Origin: Niastella yeongjuensis
GTDB taxonomy: Bacteria > Bacteroidota > Bacteroidia > Chitinophagales > Chitinophagaceae
DNA length: 64,000 nucleotides
Reading direction: 5' to 3'
Assembly (NCBI RefSeq): GCF_900110245.1
Contig: NZ_FOCZ01000017.1
Coordinates: forward strand, 1-64,000
The notes under the pieces are model-generated. The model did not search any database and was not told the origin of the DNA. It was given only the letters and a program-made list of their open reading frames with translations. Shown in pieces: positions 18,233 to 27,600 of this stretch (positions within the stretch are counted from its first letter, which is position 1; the number at the start of each line of letters is the position of its first letter). The position numbers and the translations under genes are program-made.

Positions 18233-18271
18233 CGCAGGGGCCAACAAGATAGGCCCCTGCGTTGGCCCCTG
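18233..18271. repeat. Overlapping inverted repeats between integrase and tRNA
   Basis: CGCAGGGGCC (18,233-18,242) is a perfect inverted match of GGCCCCTGCG (18,252-18,261). AGGGGCCAAC (18,236-18,245) is a perfect inverted match of GTTGGCCCCT (18,261-18,270). The core GGCCCCTG thus occurs three times, once inverted. Position suggests binding sites for the integrase or an excisionase; a stem-loop in the leader of the integrase mRNA is the alternative. Confidence 0.6.
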
Positions 18272-18287
18272 AATCAGCCCTTGTTTT

Positions 18288-18305
18288 GTTTGAACTCGTT
18301 TGAAC
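18288..18305. repeat. Direct repeat GTTTGAAC, two copies 10 bp apart
   Basis: GTTTGAAC occurs at 18,288-18,295 and 18,298-18,305, one helical turn apart, between the integrase and the tRNA. It may be a recombinase arm-type site; function is inferred from location only. Confidence 0.4.
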
Positions 18306-18356
18306 CAAATTGACCCCGAAAAGTGGTGAAGATCAAGCCAGAAGTGACGGTAAACG

Positions 18357-18384
18357 AAAAATGGCGTTCAAGTTGAACGCCATT
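18357..18384 (-). terminator. Rho-independent terminator after tRNA-Arg
   Basis: On the minus strand an 11-bp perfect stem (AATGGCGTTCA with its complement, 3-nt loop) is followed by TTTTTCG. It lies 13 nt beyond the tRNA 3' end. It differs from the hairpin beside the other att copy (704-735), as expected if this one came with the integrated element. Confidence 0.75.
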
Positions 18385-18396
18385 GATGTTGCACCA

Positions 18397-18417
18397 GTAG
18401 TCCCGACAGGAATCGAA
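18397..18417. other. Attachment-site copy inside tRNA-Arg
   Basis: This 21-nt block is identical to 750-770. It covers the 3' end of tRNA-Arg(CCT) plus one flanking base. Integration at this core keeps the tRNA functional. Distance between the copies is about 17.6 kb. Confidence 0.75.
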
Positions 18418-18469
18418 CCTGTATCAAAAGTTTAGGAAACTTCTATTCTATCCATTGAACTACGGGACC
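18398..18469 (-). tRNA. tRNA-Arg, anticodon CCT
   Basis: The minus strand folds into a cloverleaf: acceptor GGTCCCG with CGGGACT (one G-T pair at the end), D arm with AATGGATA loop, anticodon stem GAAGT/ACTTT with loop TTCCTAA (anticodon CCT at 18,434-18,436), and T arm CAGG-TTCGATT-CCTG. The discriminator base is A and the CCA is not encoded, as usual in Bacteroidota. It reads AGG codons. The 3' 20 nt are duplicated at 750-770. Confidence 0.95.
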
Positions 18470-18721
18470 ATTATTTACCTTTATCCCATCCCCCCGCCTG
18501 AACGGGGTTCAAGCTTTAAACGGGACCAAAACCCACCAGTTTCACCCGGTGGAGGACAAAAATAAGAAGAAAACTTATAAACCCCGGTGCTCAGCCGATT
18601 AATTCCCTGAAAACCCTGCCATTAGCTTTTTTCCATTTCTCCCATACCCTGCTGACATACTGTTGTCACTACCCCATGCTAGGTTTGCATTGTACTTATT
18701 ACAATACTTAAAAATAATACC

Positions 18722-19210
18722 ATGTCAACGCAAAATCTAACCTCCACAGCAGTTATCAACTCCCAGGAATTACTGAAACACTGGCAAGGTCACCGCGGCC
18801 TTACCCGTAGAACCATCGAGGCTTTTCCTGAAGACAAACTCTTTTCCTACTCTATTGGCGGCATGCGTCCGTTCTCTGACCTGGTGTATGAATTTCTGGG
18901 AATGGCAGTGCCCGGACTGAAAGGCATCGCCACCGGCCAGTGGCCAACCTGGGCCGACGCTGAAAAAGTGAAGACCAAGGCAGAATTGCTGGCCCTGTGG
19001 GACCAGGCCACTGCCGAAATCAACGAGATCTGGGAAACCATTCCGCCTCAACGTTTTGAAGAGCAGGATGTGGCTTTTGGCATGTGGCCCGGCACCTGCA
19101 TTTCTTTTATCCTCTACTTTATTGACAATGAGATCCACCACCGCGGACAGTCGTACGTTTACCTGAGAAGCCTGGGTATTGAGCCACCCGCTTTCTGGGA
19201 CCGTCACTAA
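18722..19210 (+). CDS. DinB family protein
   Basis: A 162-residue four-helix-bundle protein of the DinB/YfiT metalloenzyme superfamily. The most diagnostic part is the C-terminal helix DNEIHHRGQSYVYLRSLGIE followed by PPAFW, whose His residues are metal ligands in the family. A further candidate ligand is the His in KHWQGHRGL near residue 25. Members include thiol transferases (bacillithiol and mycothiol dependent), but the substrate here cannot be told. A TAGGTTTG box at about 18,680-18,687 fits a -7 promoter element, though no -33 element stands at the right distance. The gene ends at a strong terminator. Confidence 0.88.
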   Translation: MSTQNLTSTAVINSQELLKHWQGHRGLTRRTIEAFPEDKLFSYSIGGMRPFSDLVYEFLGMAVPGLKGIATGQWPTWADAEKVKTKAELLALWDQATAEINEIWETIPPQRFEEQDVAFGMWPGTCISFILYFIDNEIHHRGQSYVYLRSLGIEPPAFWDRH

Positions 19211-19221
19211 GGTTATTGGCA

Positions 19222-19255
19222 AAAATTGCACGGTCAAATGCTGGCCGTGCAATTT
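19222..19255. terminator. Bidirectional Rho-independent terminator
   Basis: A perfect 12-bp stem (AAAATTGCACGG with CCGTGCAATTTT, 10-nt loop) has A and T runs on its two sides and stands 11 nt after the DinB-family gene. Confidence 0.85.
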
Positions 19256-19309
19256 TGTTTGTGGCTGGTTGTGTTGGTTTTACTAACTTCCAGCATAATT
19301 GATTCCCAT

Positions 19310-19762
19310 ATGAAGAAAGCCTGTTATTTATTATCGCTGGGCCTGGTGCTGTCATTTATTTCCAATACGGCCGCCGCTCAAAACAAGCCCATCCTCAACC
19401 ACATTGCCTTATATGTAACTGACCTGAAAATAAGCACCCACTTTTACCAGCAGGTGATCGGGTTAGATACCATTCCCGAACCCTTTCACGATGGGCACCA
19501 TACCTGGTTCAGCCTTGGCACCCATGGCCATTTACACGTGATTTCGGGCGCTACCACTAAAACCACCCACGAAAAAAACACGCATCTTTGTTTCAGTGTC
19601 CCTTCTATCAACGATTTTGTGGCCAACCTCAAAAAGAATGGGATAGAATATGAAAACTGGGCCGGTGCAAAAAATACCGTTACCAAACGGGTCGATGGCG
19701 TTCAGCAACTCTACTTCCGCGACCCAGACGGCTACTGGATTGAAATTAATGACGATAAGTAA
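19310..19762 (+). CDS. Exported VOC (glyoxalase/bleomycin-resistance) family protein
   Basis: A 150-residue protein with a signal peptide (MKKACYLLSLGLVLSF, then cleavage near AAAQ) followed by a single vicinal-oxygen-chelate domain. The typical opening ILNHIALYVTDLKISTHFYQ carries the first His metal ligand, and the end QQLYFRDPDGYWIEI carries the Glu ligand. Family members bind a metal and act on diverse small substrates; the substrate here is unknown, and export to the periplasm is unusual for glyoxalase I-like enzymes. An upstream start at 19,226 is possible but would overlap the preceding terminator and place the signal peptide internally, so 19,310 was chosen. No partner gene is evident. 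Confidence 0.85.
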   Translation: MKKACYLLSLGLVLSFISNTAAAQNKPILNHIALYVTDLKISTHFYQQVIGLDTIPEPFHDGHHTWFSLGTHGHLHVISGATTKTTHEKNTHLCFSVPSINDFVANLKKNGIEYENWAGAKNTVTKRVDGVQQLYFRDPDGYWIEINDDK

Positions 19763-19868
19763 TAAATCGATACAACAGCGCCCGATCCACCCATCTGGCA
19801 AGCGGAAACTGGCAACCGGTAACTGATTTTTTCAGCCTATCTTTGCAATCCTTAAAAAATAAAGGTTT

Positions 19869-20519
19869 ATGAAGTTTTATTCATGGCTTATACGTTACCG
19901 CCTGTATGTGGGTCTGGCGCTGATAGCTGTGGGCGTACTGGCCAATGTCTACAGTGGTTTCTGGCCCGCTTTTCCAGCCTATTTAATCGGTCTCATTCTG
20001 GTTGCAGGTCACTTCTTTATTGGCCCCCTCCGCCTTATTCAGGAACACATGGAGGCAGGCGATTTGGATGGCGCCAAACGCGTACTCGCTTCTATTAAAT
20101 ATCCTAACCTGCTGTATAAACCCATCCGTTCTGCCTTCTTTACCTTTAAAGGTCAGCTGGCTATGATGGAACAGGACTTCGATACCGCAGAAAAGAATAT
20201 GAAAAAAGGCCTCGACCTGGGTACCCCCATGAAAGAGGTAAAAGGCGCCAGCATGCTGCAAATGGGTATGATCTCTTTGCAAAAGAACGACTTCAAACAA
20301 GCTGAAAAATACATTCGCCAGGCTATTCGGGAAGGATTGCCCGATAAAGAAAATGAAGCGGCTGCCTACCTGCAAATGTGTAATATCATGATGAACAAAC
20401 GGGAGTTCCGCGCAGCAAAAGAGTTCTTCCGTAAAGCCAAGGCCCTGAAGCCTACTACCGCAGAAATTGTTAAGCAGATCAAAGAATTGGAAAAACATAT
20501 TCCCCGCCTGCCGGGTTAA
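19869..20519 (+). CDS. Tetratricopeptide-repeat membrane protein
   Basis: A 216-residue protein with two N-terminal membrane segments (about residues 12-30 and 35-55) followed by TPR-like helices from about 60 to 210. The repeats are visible as AMMEQDFDTAEKNMKKGLDL, LQKNDFKQAEKYIRQAI and MNKREFRAAKEFFRKAKAL. TPR arrays bind other proteins; no partner is indicated here. A TATCTTTG box at about 19,838-19,845, 23 nt before the start, fits a Bacteroidota -7 promoter element. The gene ends 31 nt before a terminator that separates it from the convergent sensor kinase gene. Confidence 0.85.
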   Translation: MKFYSWLIRYRLYVGLALIAVGVLANVYSGFWPAFPAYLIGLILVAGHFFIGPLRLIQEHMEAGDLDGAKRVLASIKYPNLLYKPIRSAFFTFKGQLAMMEQDFDTAEKNMKKGLDLGTPMKEVKGASMLQMGMISLQKNDFKQAEKYIRQAIREGLPDKENEAAAYLQMCNIMMNKREFRAAKEFFRKAKALKPTTAEIVKQIKELEKHIPRLPG

Positions 20520-20536
20520 GTTTGGGCCTACGGCCA

Positions 20537-20645
20537 AAAACTGAAGAAAGAAGTCGGAGGTAAGAAGCTCAAAAATCTTCAAACCTCCGACTTTTTTTTT
20601 ATCTCTTATATCCTACTTCCTGCCTCTTACATCTTCCCTCAATAG
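20537..20645. repeat. Purine/pyrimidine-rich degenerate repeat at convergent gene ends
   Basis: The stretch consists of degenerate AAGAAGTCGGAGGTAAGA-like units and, in its second half, the complementary pyrimidine form (CTTATATCCTACTTCCTGCC). Similar stretches lie at 37,811-37,935 and 39,763-39,911, each between convergent genes. Confidence 0.5.
20551..20600 (+). terminator. Rho-independent terminator
   Basis: An 11-bp stem (AAGTCGGAGGT with ACCTCCGACTT, loop about 21 nt) is followed by a run of nine T. It serves the TPR gene. Confidence 0.75.
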
Positions 20646-20672
20646 CTTTCACCCATCACATCCCTAACAAAC

Positions 20673-22961
20673 CTATAATTTAAAGTCTCTTTTTAACTGC
20701 TCCATACACGCTTCCAGTACAGTAATAACCTCCTGCACCTGACCGGGTATTCTATCAACCCCTTCGCCTTTCTTTCCATTGGTTTCAATAGTTCGCACCA
20801 CTTCTTTTAATTGGGTAATCCCCATGCTGTCGATAGTGGCTTTTAACTTATGCGCCAGCTTGCTGGCATTCACCCAATTCTGTTGCGCTGTTTCTTTCTG
20901 CAGATCGGCCATAGACGGCGGCACCGTTTCCAAAAACAACTGCACCATTTTTTTCACAAATCCCTCGTCGCCGCCCGAAATAGTTTGCACCATAGTCAAA
21001 TCGTACAACTTCTCCGCAGCCCTTGTAACGGCTGTGTTTGATTTGTTCATAGGCTTAACAGGTGCTGCTGCACCGGTTTTTAAATTATTTGATATTACAA
21101 TGAACAGCTTTTGTTCATTGAATGGTTTTGGTAGAAAATCGTTCATACCTGACGCCAGGTATTTTTCGCTATCCCCTTTTAATGCATTGGCTGTAAGCGC
21201 CACAATGGGAATAGCGGCTTTAACGGGATCGCCCAATTGCCTGATGGCCCGGGTGGCTTCTATTCCATCCATTTCAGGCATTTGAATATCCATCAGCACC
21301 AGGTCGTACTTATTCTTTTGTACCATGGCAACAGCCTCCCGGCCATTGTTTACAACGTCTACGGTAAATCCCCACGACTCCATAATGTGCCTGACCAGAT
21401 ATTGATTCAACTCCACATCCTCGGCCACCAAAACATACCTGTTGCCCAGGCTTTGATAATTCAGGTCTTGTGCCACGGTTGACTGATTGAGTTTAGATGA
21501 ACTAATTGCAAAGGGTAATTCAAAGCTAAAACAGGAGCCTTTTCCCGCTTCACTATCCACTTTTAATTCGCCGCCCATCATGGTTATTAACTCCCGGCAG
21601 ATACTTAAACCCAGACCGGTTCCCCCATGTGTACGGGTAATGGCTACGTGTGCCTGCATAAATGGCTCAAAAATCAATCCTAACTGACTTTCGGTTATGC
21701 CAATTCCGGTATCTTTTACAGTAAAAGCTATCCGGGCTTCATTACCTCTTTTATTTAGTAAACGGGTTTCAATGGTTACGGTACCTGTTTCAGTAAACTT
21801 CAGGGCATTGTTAATCAGGTTGTTCATTACCTGGCTTAACCGGTACGGATCGCCCAGCACAATCAGGTCTTCTCCCAACAAATTCTCATACACCAACCCA
21901 ATATCTTTTTCCTCGGCTTTATAAAGAAACGACTGTAAACAAAGCTCAATGCGATCGGCCAACGAAAATACTACATGTTCAAACTGCAGTTTGCCTAAAA
22001 TAATCTTTTCAAGATCGAGCACATCGTTCACTAGTAACAACAGGTTATTGGCAGAATCCTGAATTAGCCGCAAATAATTCTGCTGCTGCTCATTCAGGTT
22101 GGTTTTGGCCAGCAATCCTGCAATGCCCAAAACCCCGTTCATGGGTGTCCGTATTTCATGGCTCATATTGGCCAGAAATACTTCTTTGGCCCGCGCCGCT
22201 TCTTCCGTCAGCTTTTTAGCCTGTCGCAATTCCCGCTCTGCTTTTATCCGGTCTGAAATATCCTGTGCAAAACCTATTACATACGGTTCTATACCGGGCA
22301 CGTCCATCTTATAATTCTGGTACAGCAAATAAATAACCTTACCGGTTTTTCCCTGCACCCTGAACACTCCTTCCGATTTGCCATTGCGCAAAATTGGTTG
22401 CAGGTAGTTCAATTCAAAAAATGCCACGTCTTCTTCAGGTAAAAATTCAACCAGCTGCCGGCCTACCATTTCCCCGGCTGTATAGTCCAGCGCCAGGCTT
22501 GCGGCGGGATTTACCGATAATAACCTGGCCGACAGATCGTGTGTGCAGATCCAGGCCTGGCTGTAATTAAAAAGGTCACGGTATTTCTTCTCACTCAATT
22601 GTATATACTCCTCTGCCCGTTTCTGATCACTGATATCAATACTATATGCAATGCAGCATTTTACCTGATCCTGCTCATCCAATACCGGTTGTATGTGTCT
22701 GATGTGGTATTTAACCTGTCCGTCGGGGTATTCAAATCGCTCTTCCCATTTCTGCAACATCCGGGTTTGAACCGCCTCTTCTATCATTTCCTTTCGCCTA
22801 ATGGCCATTTCGGGCGGATGTTGTTGAGCTGAATTTTTAAACAGGAACTCGCTTTTTGTATTATACACAGCAATATCTGCAGGTATATTCATTAGCACCT
22901 CTTCATAAAATGAAGCAGGTGCATGCTGTTGCTGCTCCTGTATGTTTTTCAACGGTTTCAT
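20673..22961 (-). CDS. Hybrid sensor histidine kinase with receiver and HPt domains
   Basis: A 762-residue phosphorelay protein with no membrane segment, so probably cytosolic. Domains in order: PAS (about 15-120), second PAS/PAC (about 125-245), HisKA with phosphorylated His in FLANMSHEIRTPMNG (about 265-280), HATPase_c with N box NNLINNALKF, G1 DTGIGI and G2 GGTGLGLS, a receiver domain with DLVLMDIQMPEMDG (phospho-acceptor Asp), and a C-terminal HPt domain with His in ASKLAHKLKAT. All catalytic residues are present. It begins 15 nt after the NtrC-type regulator gene on the same strand, so both are probably cotranscribed. The HPt domain suggests relay to a separate regulator, most simply that neighbour. 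The signal sensed is unknown. Confidence 0.93.
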   Translation of the reverse strand: MKPLKNIQEQQQHAPASFYEEVLMNIPADIAVYNTKSEFLFKNSAQQHPPEMAIRRKEMIEEAVQTRMLQKWEERFEYPDGQVKYHIRHIQPVLDEQDQVKCCIAYSIDISDQKRAEEYIQLSEKKYRDLFNYSQAWICTHDLSARLLSVNPAASLALDYTAGEMVGRQLVEFLPEEDVAFFELNYLQPILRNGKSEGVFRVQGKTGKVIYLLYQNYKMDVPGIEPYVIGFAQDISDRIKAERELRQAKKLTEEAARAKEVFLANMSHEIRTPMNGVLGIAGLLAKTNLNEQQQNYLRLIQDSANNLLLLVNDVLDLEKIILGKLQFEHVVFSLADRIELCLQSFLYKAEEKDIGLVYENLLGEDLIVLGDPYRLSQVMNNLINNALKFTETGTVTIETRLLNKRGNEARIAFTVKDTGIGITESQLGLIFEPFMQAHVAITRTHGGTGLGLSICRELITMMGGELKVDSEAGKGSCFSFELPFAISSSKLNQSTVAQDLNYQSLGNRYVLVAEDVELNQYLVRHIMESWGFTVDVVNNGREAVAMVQKNKYDLVLMDIQMPEMDGIEATRAIRQLGDPVKAAIPIVALTANALKGDSEKYLASGMNDFLPKPFNEQKLFIVISNNLKTGAAAPVKPMNKSNTAVTRAAEKLYDLTMVQTISGGDEGFVKKMVQLFLETVPPSMADLQKETAQQNWVNASKLAHKLKATIDSMGITQLKEVVRTIETNGKKGEGVDRIPGQVQEVITVLEACMEQLKRDFKL

Positions 22962-22976
22962 GGCACGGCCCCATTT

Positions 22977-24338
22977 TTACCGGGCATTTAATTCACCAGC
23001 CTGTATCATACGGTAAATGGTTGATTTACCAATGTCAAGCTTTTTAGCTACCAGCAATACGTCTTTGTCGTATTTGTCGAGGTAGTGTTGTATGATCTGT
23101 AATTCAAATTCTTTCAGGGTCCTTTCTTTATTCATCAGGTCGTTTACCGAAGAATTGGAATTAAGGGTAATGTGCTCGGGTAAAATAGTATCGCCATCGG
23201 CCATCACCACCGACAGCTCAATTACCGACCGCAGTTCACGCACGTTACCGGGGAATGCATGGTGTAATAATCTTTGCTGCGCCTCAGGCGACAGTAATTT
23301 TTTATCGGTATTGTTCTCTTTGCAAAACTGGTCCATGAAATGTTTGGCCAGTATAACAATATCGTTTCCACGCTCCCGTAATGGTGGGATGTTAATGGGT
23401 AATCCTATTAACCGGTAGTACAGGTCCTCTCTGAATCGCCGGGCCTGTACTTCCTCTAACAGGTTTTTATGTGTAGCAACAATGATGCGTACATTGATCG
23501 GTACCACTTCATTTCCCCCCACCCGGGTTATTTCCCGCTCCTGCAACACACGTAACAATTTGGCTTGCAGGTTTATATCCAGTTCGCCAATTTCATCTAA
23601 AAAAAGCGTACCATTATGCGCTTCTTCAAATTTTCCTATCCGGCGTGTAATGGCGCCCGTAAAGGCTCCCTTTTCATGCCCAAACAATTCACTTTCTATC
23701 AGTTCACGGGGAATAGCCGCCACATTCACGGCAACAAAAGGCTTTTTACTTTTGTCGGAATTATAGTGAATAGCGCGTGCTACCATCTCTTTTCCCGTAC
23801 CGGTTTCGCCGGTAACCGAAACGGTTATATTGGTTTTGCAGGCTTTTTCTATTAAACTGAATACCTTCTCAAATACCGGGCTTTTACCTATCAGGTATTT
23901 CGAGTAATCGTACTTCTTTCCAACCTGTTCTTTCAGGTGCTCCACTTCTTTTCGAAGGCCGTCAATTTCCTTCAAATGCAACAGACTGTTCCACAACCGG
24001 TCTTTGGCGTCATCGTCTTTTACAATGTAATCGAAAGCACCGTTCTTGATCAGGCTGATGGCCGTTTTGATATCTTCCTGACCCGAAATAATGATCACCT
24101 GTATACCCGGATCTACTTCCTTGATCTTTTTCAACACTTCACTGCCATCCATGTCGGGCATGGAATAATCGAGTGTAACTACTTCGGGGCGTTCATGCAG
24201 GTGATTGAAGAAATCTTTGCAATTGTGATAACGTTTAACTTCATAGTCTGGGTTAAGCGCCAGGTAGTGCTGCAACATGGAGCCATACCATACATCGTCT
24301 TCGAGGATGAATATTTTTAATGAGTGTTGGTTTTTCAT
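22977..24338 (-). CDS. Sigma-54-dependent response regulator, NtrC type
   Basis: A 453-residue enhancer-binding regulator. The receiver domain (about residues 5-120) has the acidic pair EDD and the phospho-acceptor Asp in LDYSMPDMDG. The AAA+ domain (about 145-385) has Walker A GETGTGKE, the sigma-54 contact loop GAFTGA, Walker B LFLDEIGEL and FREDLYYRL. The C-terminal Fis-type HTH (about 410-450) ends LDIGKSTIYRMIQ. The ATG at 24,338 is preferred over an upstream frame start at 24,419 because it starts directly before the receiver domain. It is the first gene of the pair with the hybrid kinase. Such regulators activate sigma-54 promoters; no target site was identified in the window. Confidence 0.93.
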   Translation of the reverse strand: MKNQHSLKIFILEDDVWYGSMLQHYLALNPDYEVKRYHNCKDFFNHLHERPEVVTLDYSMPDMDGSEVLKKIKEVDPGIQVIIISGQEDIKTAISLIKNGAFDYIVKDDDAKDRLWNSLLHLKEIDGLRKEVEHLKEQVGKKYDYSKYLIGKSPVFEKVFSLIEKACKTNITVSVTGETGTGKEMVARAIHYNSDKSKKPFVAVNVAAIPRELIESELFGHEKGAFTGAITRRIGKFEEAHNGTLFLDEIGELDINLQAKLLRVLQEREITRVGGNEVVPINVRIIVATHKNLLEEVQARRFREDLYYRLIGLPINIPPLRERGNDIVILAKHFMDQFCKENNTDKKLLSPEAQQRLLHHAFPGNVRELRSVIELSVVMADGDTILPEHITLNSNSSVNDLMNKERTLKEFELQIIQHYLDKYDKDVLLVAKKLDIGKSTIYRMIQAGELNAR

Positions 24339-24647
24339 TATCGTGAAAATCTGTAATGTTAGAAACGCTGGAAGTTTTATTTTATTCCCAAATGAAGAAC
24401 GATTCCCTATCAGATACACCTATTTCTTATTTTTATCTAAGCTGTTTATTTTCAGCATCTAATAGTTTCTCCTTAGCGGAATTTGGCGTATCCAATACAC
24501 GAAAGTGCAGTAAAATCCGGGAAAAACGCTTCCTTTTGTCACGCAAACGCTAAATTTTTGTGCACATTTAGCAGCTGTTTTTGAACATATCTGCGTTTAC
24601 ATATTAGGTCGCTAAAGTATCTGTTGACCGTTCGTTATCTTTGCTTA
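24339..24647. other. Divergent intergenic region
   Basis: The region separates the two-component operon (leftward) from the helicase gene (rightward). It is AT-rich with no gene seen. A TATCTTTG box (24,636-24,643), a Bacteroidota -7 element, lies only 4 nt before the helicase ATG; no convincing -33 element was found for either gene. Confidence 0.5.
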
Positions 24648-27600
24648 ATGAGCGTGAACCGGGAGCGCCTTAATCAGAGATTTGTTGAAGAATACCAGAA
24701 GCTGAACCCTCAGCAAAGGCTTGCTGTCGATACTATTGAAGGCCCCGTTATGGTTATTGCCGGTCCGGGTACCGGTAAAACCCAAATCCTCGCCAGCCGG
24801 ATCGGCAAAATACTACTGGATACCGATTCCCAACCCCAGAACATCCTTTGTTTAACATACACCGACGCGGGTGTTGTGGCCATGCGCCGCCGTTTGTCGC
24901 AGTTTATTGGCCCCGATGCCTACCGCGTTAACATCTATACCTTTCACGCTTTTTGCAACGATATCATCCAGGAAAACCTGTCGCTTTTTGAAAAAACGGC
25001 GCTGGACCCTATTTCTGACCTGGAAAAAATTGATTTGTACAGAAACCTGATAGACGCCTTTCCCAAGAACCATCCGCTCAAACGCTACCGGGGCGATGTG
25101 TACTACGAAATACATAACCTGCAATCGCTTTTCAGTACCATGAAACGCGAAGGCTGGACGCCGGCTTTCATCAACGAACGTATAGACGCCTGGCTGGCCG
25201 ACCTGCCTACCAGGGATGAATTCGTTTACAAACGGGCTTACAAGGGTTTCAAAGCCGGCGACCTGAAGAAAGACAAGTTTGAGGAAGAAAAAGAGAAGAT
25301 GGAAAAATTGCGGGCCGCCGTAAACGAATTCGAACGTTTTCAGCTACTGATGCGCAACCGCAACCGGTACGATTTTGATGACATGATCAACTGGGTGATC
25401 AAAGCTTTTGAAGAAAACCCGGCCCTGTTGAACCGTTACCAGGAACAATTCCTGTACATTCTGGTAGATGAATTTCAGGATACCAGCGGTACCCAAAACC
25501 AGCTGGTAAAACTGTTGATCAGCTACTGGGAAACACCCAACATATTTGTGGTGGGCGACGATGACCAGAGTATTTACCGCTTTCAGGGCGCCAACGTGGA
25601 AAACATGTTGCAATTTGCCAACTCCTACCGCGATAGCCTGCTCACCGTTGTGCTGACCAACAATTACCGTTCGGCCCAACCCATTCTCGATGTTTCCATG
25701 ACGCTCATAAATAATAACCAGGAGCGGCTGGTAAAACAAATTGAAGGCCTGAGCAAAAATTTGAAATCATCGCATCCGCGCTTTTTTGCGCTGGAACCAA
25801 CAGATGCCATCCCGGCTATAAAAGAATACGAAACGCAGCGCCACGAAATGGTGGATATCACCCTGCAGGTGCAGGCGTTACTTGACCAGGGTATTCACCC
25901 CGGCAAGATCAGCATCATTTACCGCGAAAATAAATATGGAGAAGAACTAAGCCAGTATTTCAACACACTGAACATACCGGTTTACAGCAAGCGGCATTTG
26001 AACCTGCTGACGGACCCCTTCGCAAAAAAAATAATTCTACTCATCAAATACCTCGCCGCCGAACATGATATTCCTTATGGCGGTGATGAAATGTTGTTTG
26101 AGATCCTGCATTTCGACTGGTTTAACATTCCACCCGTTGAAATTGCCAAGCTAAGCATTGAAGTGGCCGACAGAGCATTCAGCAATAACAAAACCTCCTT
26201 GCGCCGCCTGTTGTACGATAAGGGCAATACCCCGCCGGCCGACTTATTCAGCAAAGGCCTGCACCCCGGTTTGCAGCACGCTACCAAAGCGCTTGAACGT
26301 CTTATTTCTTCCGTACCCAATGTTACCCTGCAGGTACTGGTTGAAAATATCATTCGCCGCACAGGTTTGCTGAACAACATTATGCAAAGCCCCGAAAAAG
26401 CGTGGATGATGCAGGTGTTAACCGCCCTGTTCGATTTTATAAAAGATGAAACCCACCGCAATCCTTTACTGCAGCTCACCGACCTGGTAGAGATTTTCGA
26501 CCTCATGGAAAAAGAAGGGTTGTCGCTGCCCCTGGTTAAGGTAAGTGGTAATGATAAAGGAGTAAACCTGCTAACCGCCCACGGTTCAAAAGGACTGGAG
26601 TTTGAATATGTGTTTATTGCCGGCTGTAACGCTTCCTTCTGGGAAAAGAAGCGCCGGCCCGGTGGAGGTTATAAGATTCCCGAGAACGTATTTTTAAGCC
26701 AGGCCAATGGCCCCGCTATAAATGAAGCAGGCAAAAGTGATAAGGACATAGAAGAACTGCGCCGGCTTTTTTATGTGGCGATTACCCGGGCCGAGCAACA
26801 CCTATTTATCTCTTATTGCCGGTATAAGAACGATGGCAAAGAACTGGAACCCTCCATGTTCCTTGCTGAAATACAGGAACAACACCAGCTTCCAGTTGAA
26901 AAGGTATTCATCACAGACGAAGCATTAACCGAATTCCAGATAGTTCAGTTTGCAGAATCAGAAGCGCCCGAGATTGGCCGCATAGAGGAAGATTTCATCA
27001 CCGCTCTGCTCGACAGGTTTGTGATGAACGTGACTGCGCTGAACAACTATTTAAAATGTCCGCTTGAGTTTTATTTCAAAAACCTGCTGCGCATTCCTTC
27101 TCCCAAAAATGAAGCCACCGAATTTGGTTCGGCCATTCACCATGCGCTGCAACGGTTCTTTGAAAAGATGAGGGAAAACAAGAATGTGTTCCCCGGCAAA
27201 GCTGAGTTTGTGGATGATTTTAACTGGTATATGCACCGCCACCGCGAAAACTTTACCCGCGAACAGTTTGAACGCCGCCTCGAATATGGTCATGAAGTTC
27301 TCAACAATTACTACGATAAATACATTTTTACCTGGAACAAGATCGTTACGGTAGAACGGAATATCCGAAATGTAGTGGTTAATGGCGTGCAGTTGAAAGG
27401 TAAACTCGACAAACTGGAGTTTGATGGCAAACAGGTGAACATTGTCGACTATAAAACCGGCGATCCTGATAAAGCCAGGGCCAAACTGCAGCCGCCCAGT
27501 GAAAAAGACCCCAATGGAGGTGATTACTGGCGCCAGGCCGTGTTCTATAAAATTCTGGTCGATAATTACGAGAGCCGCGACTGGCAGGTGATCAGTACCG

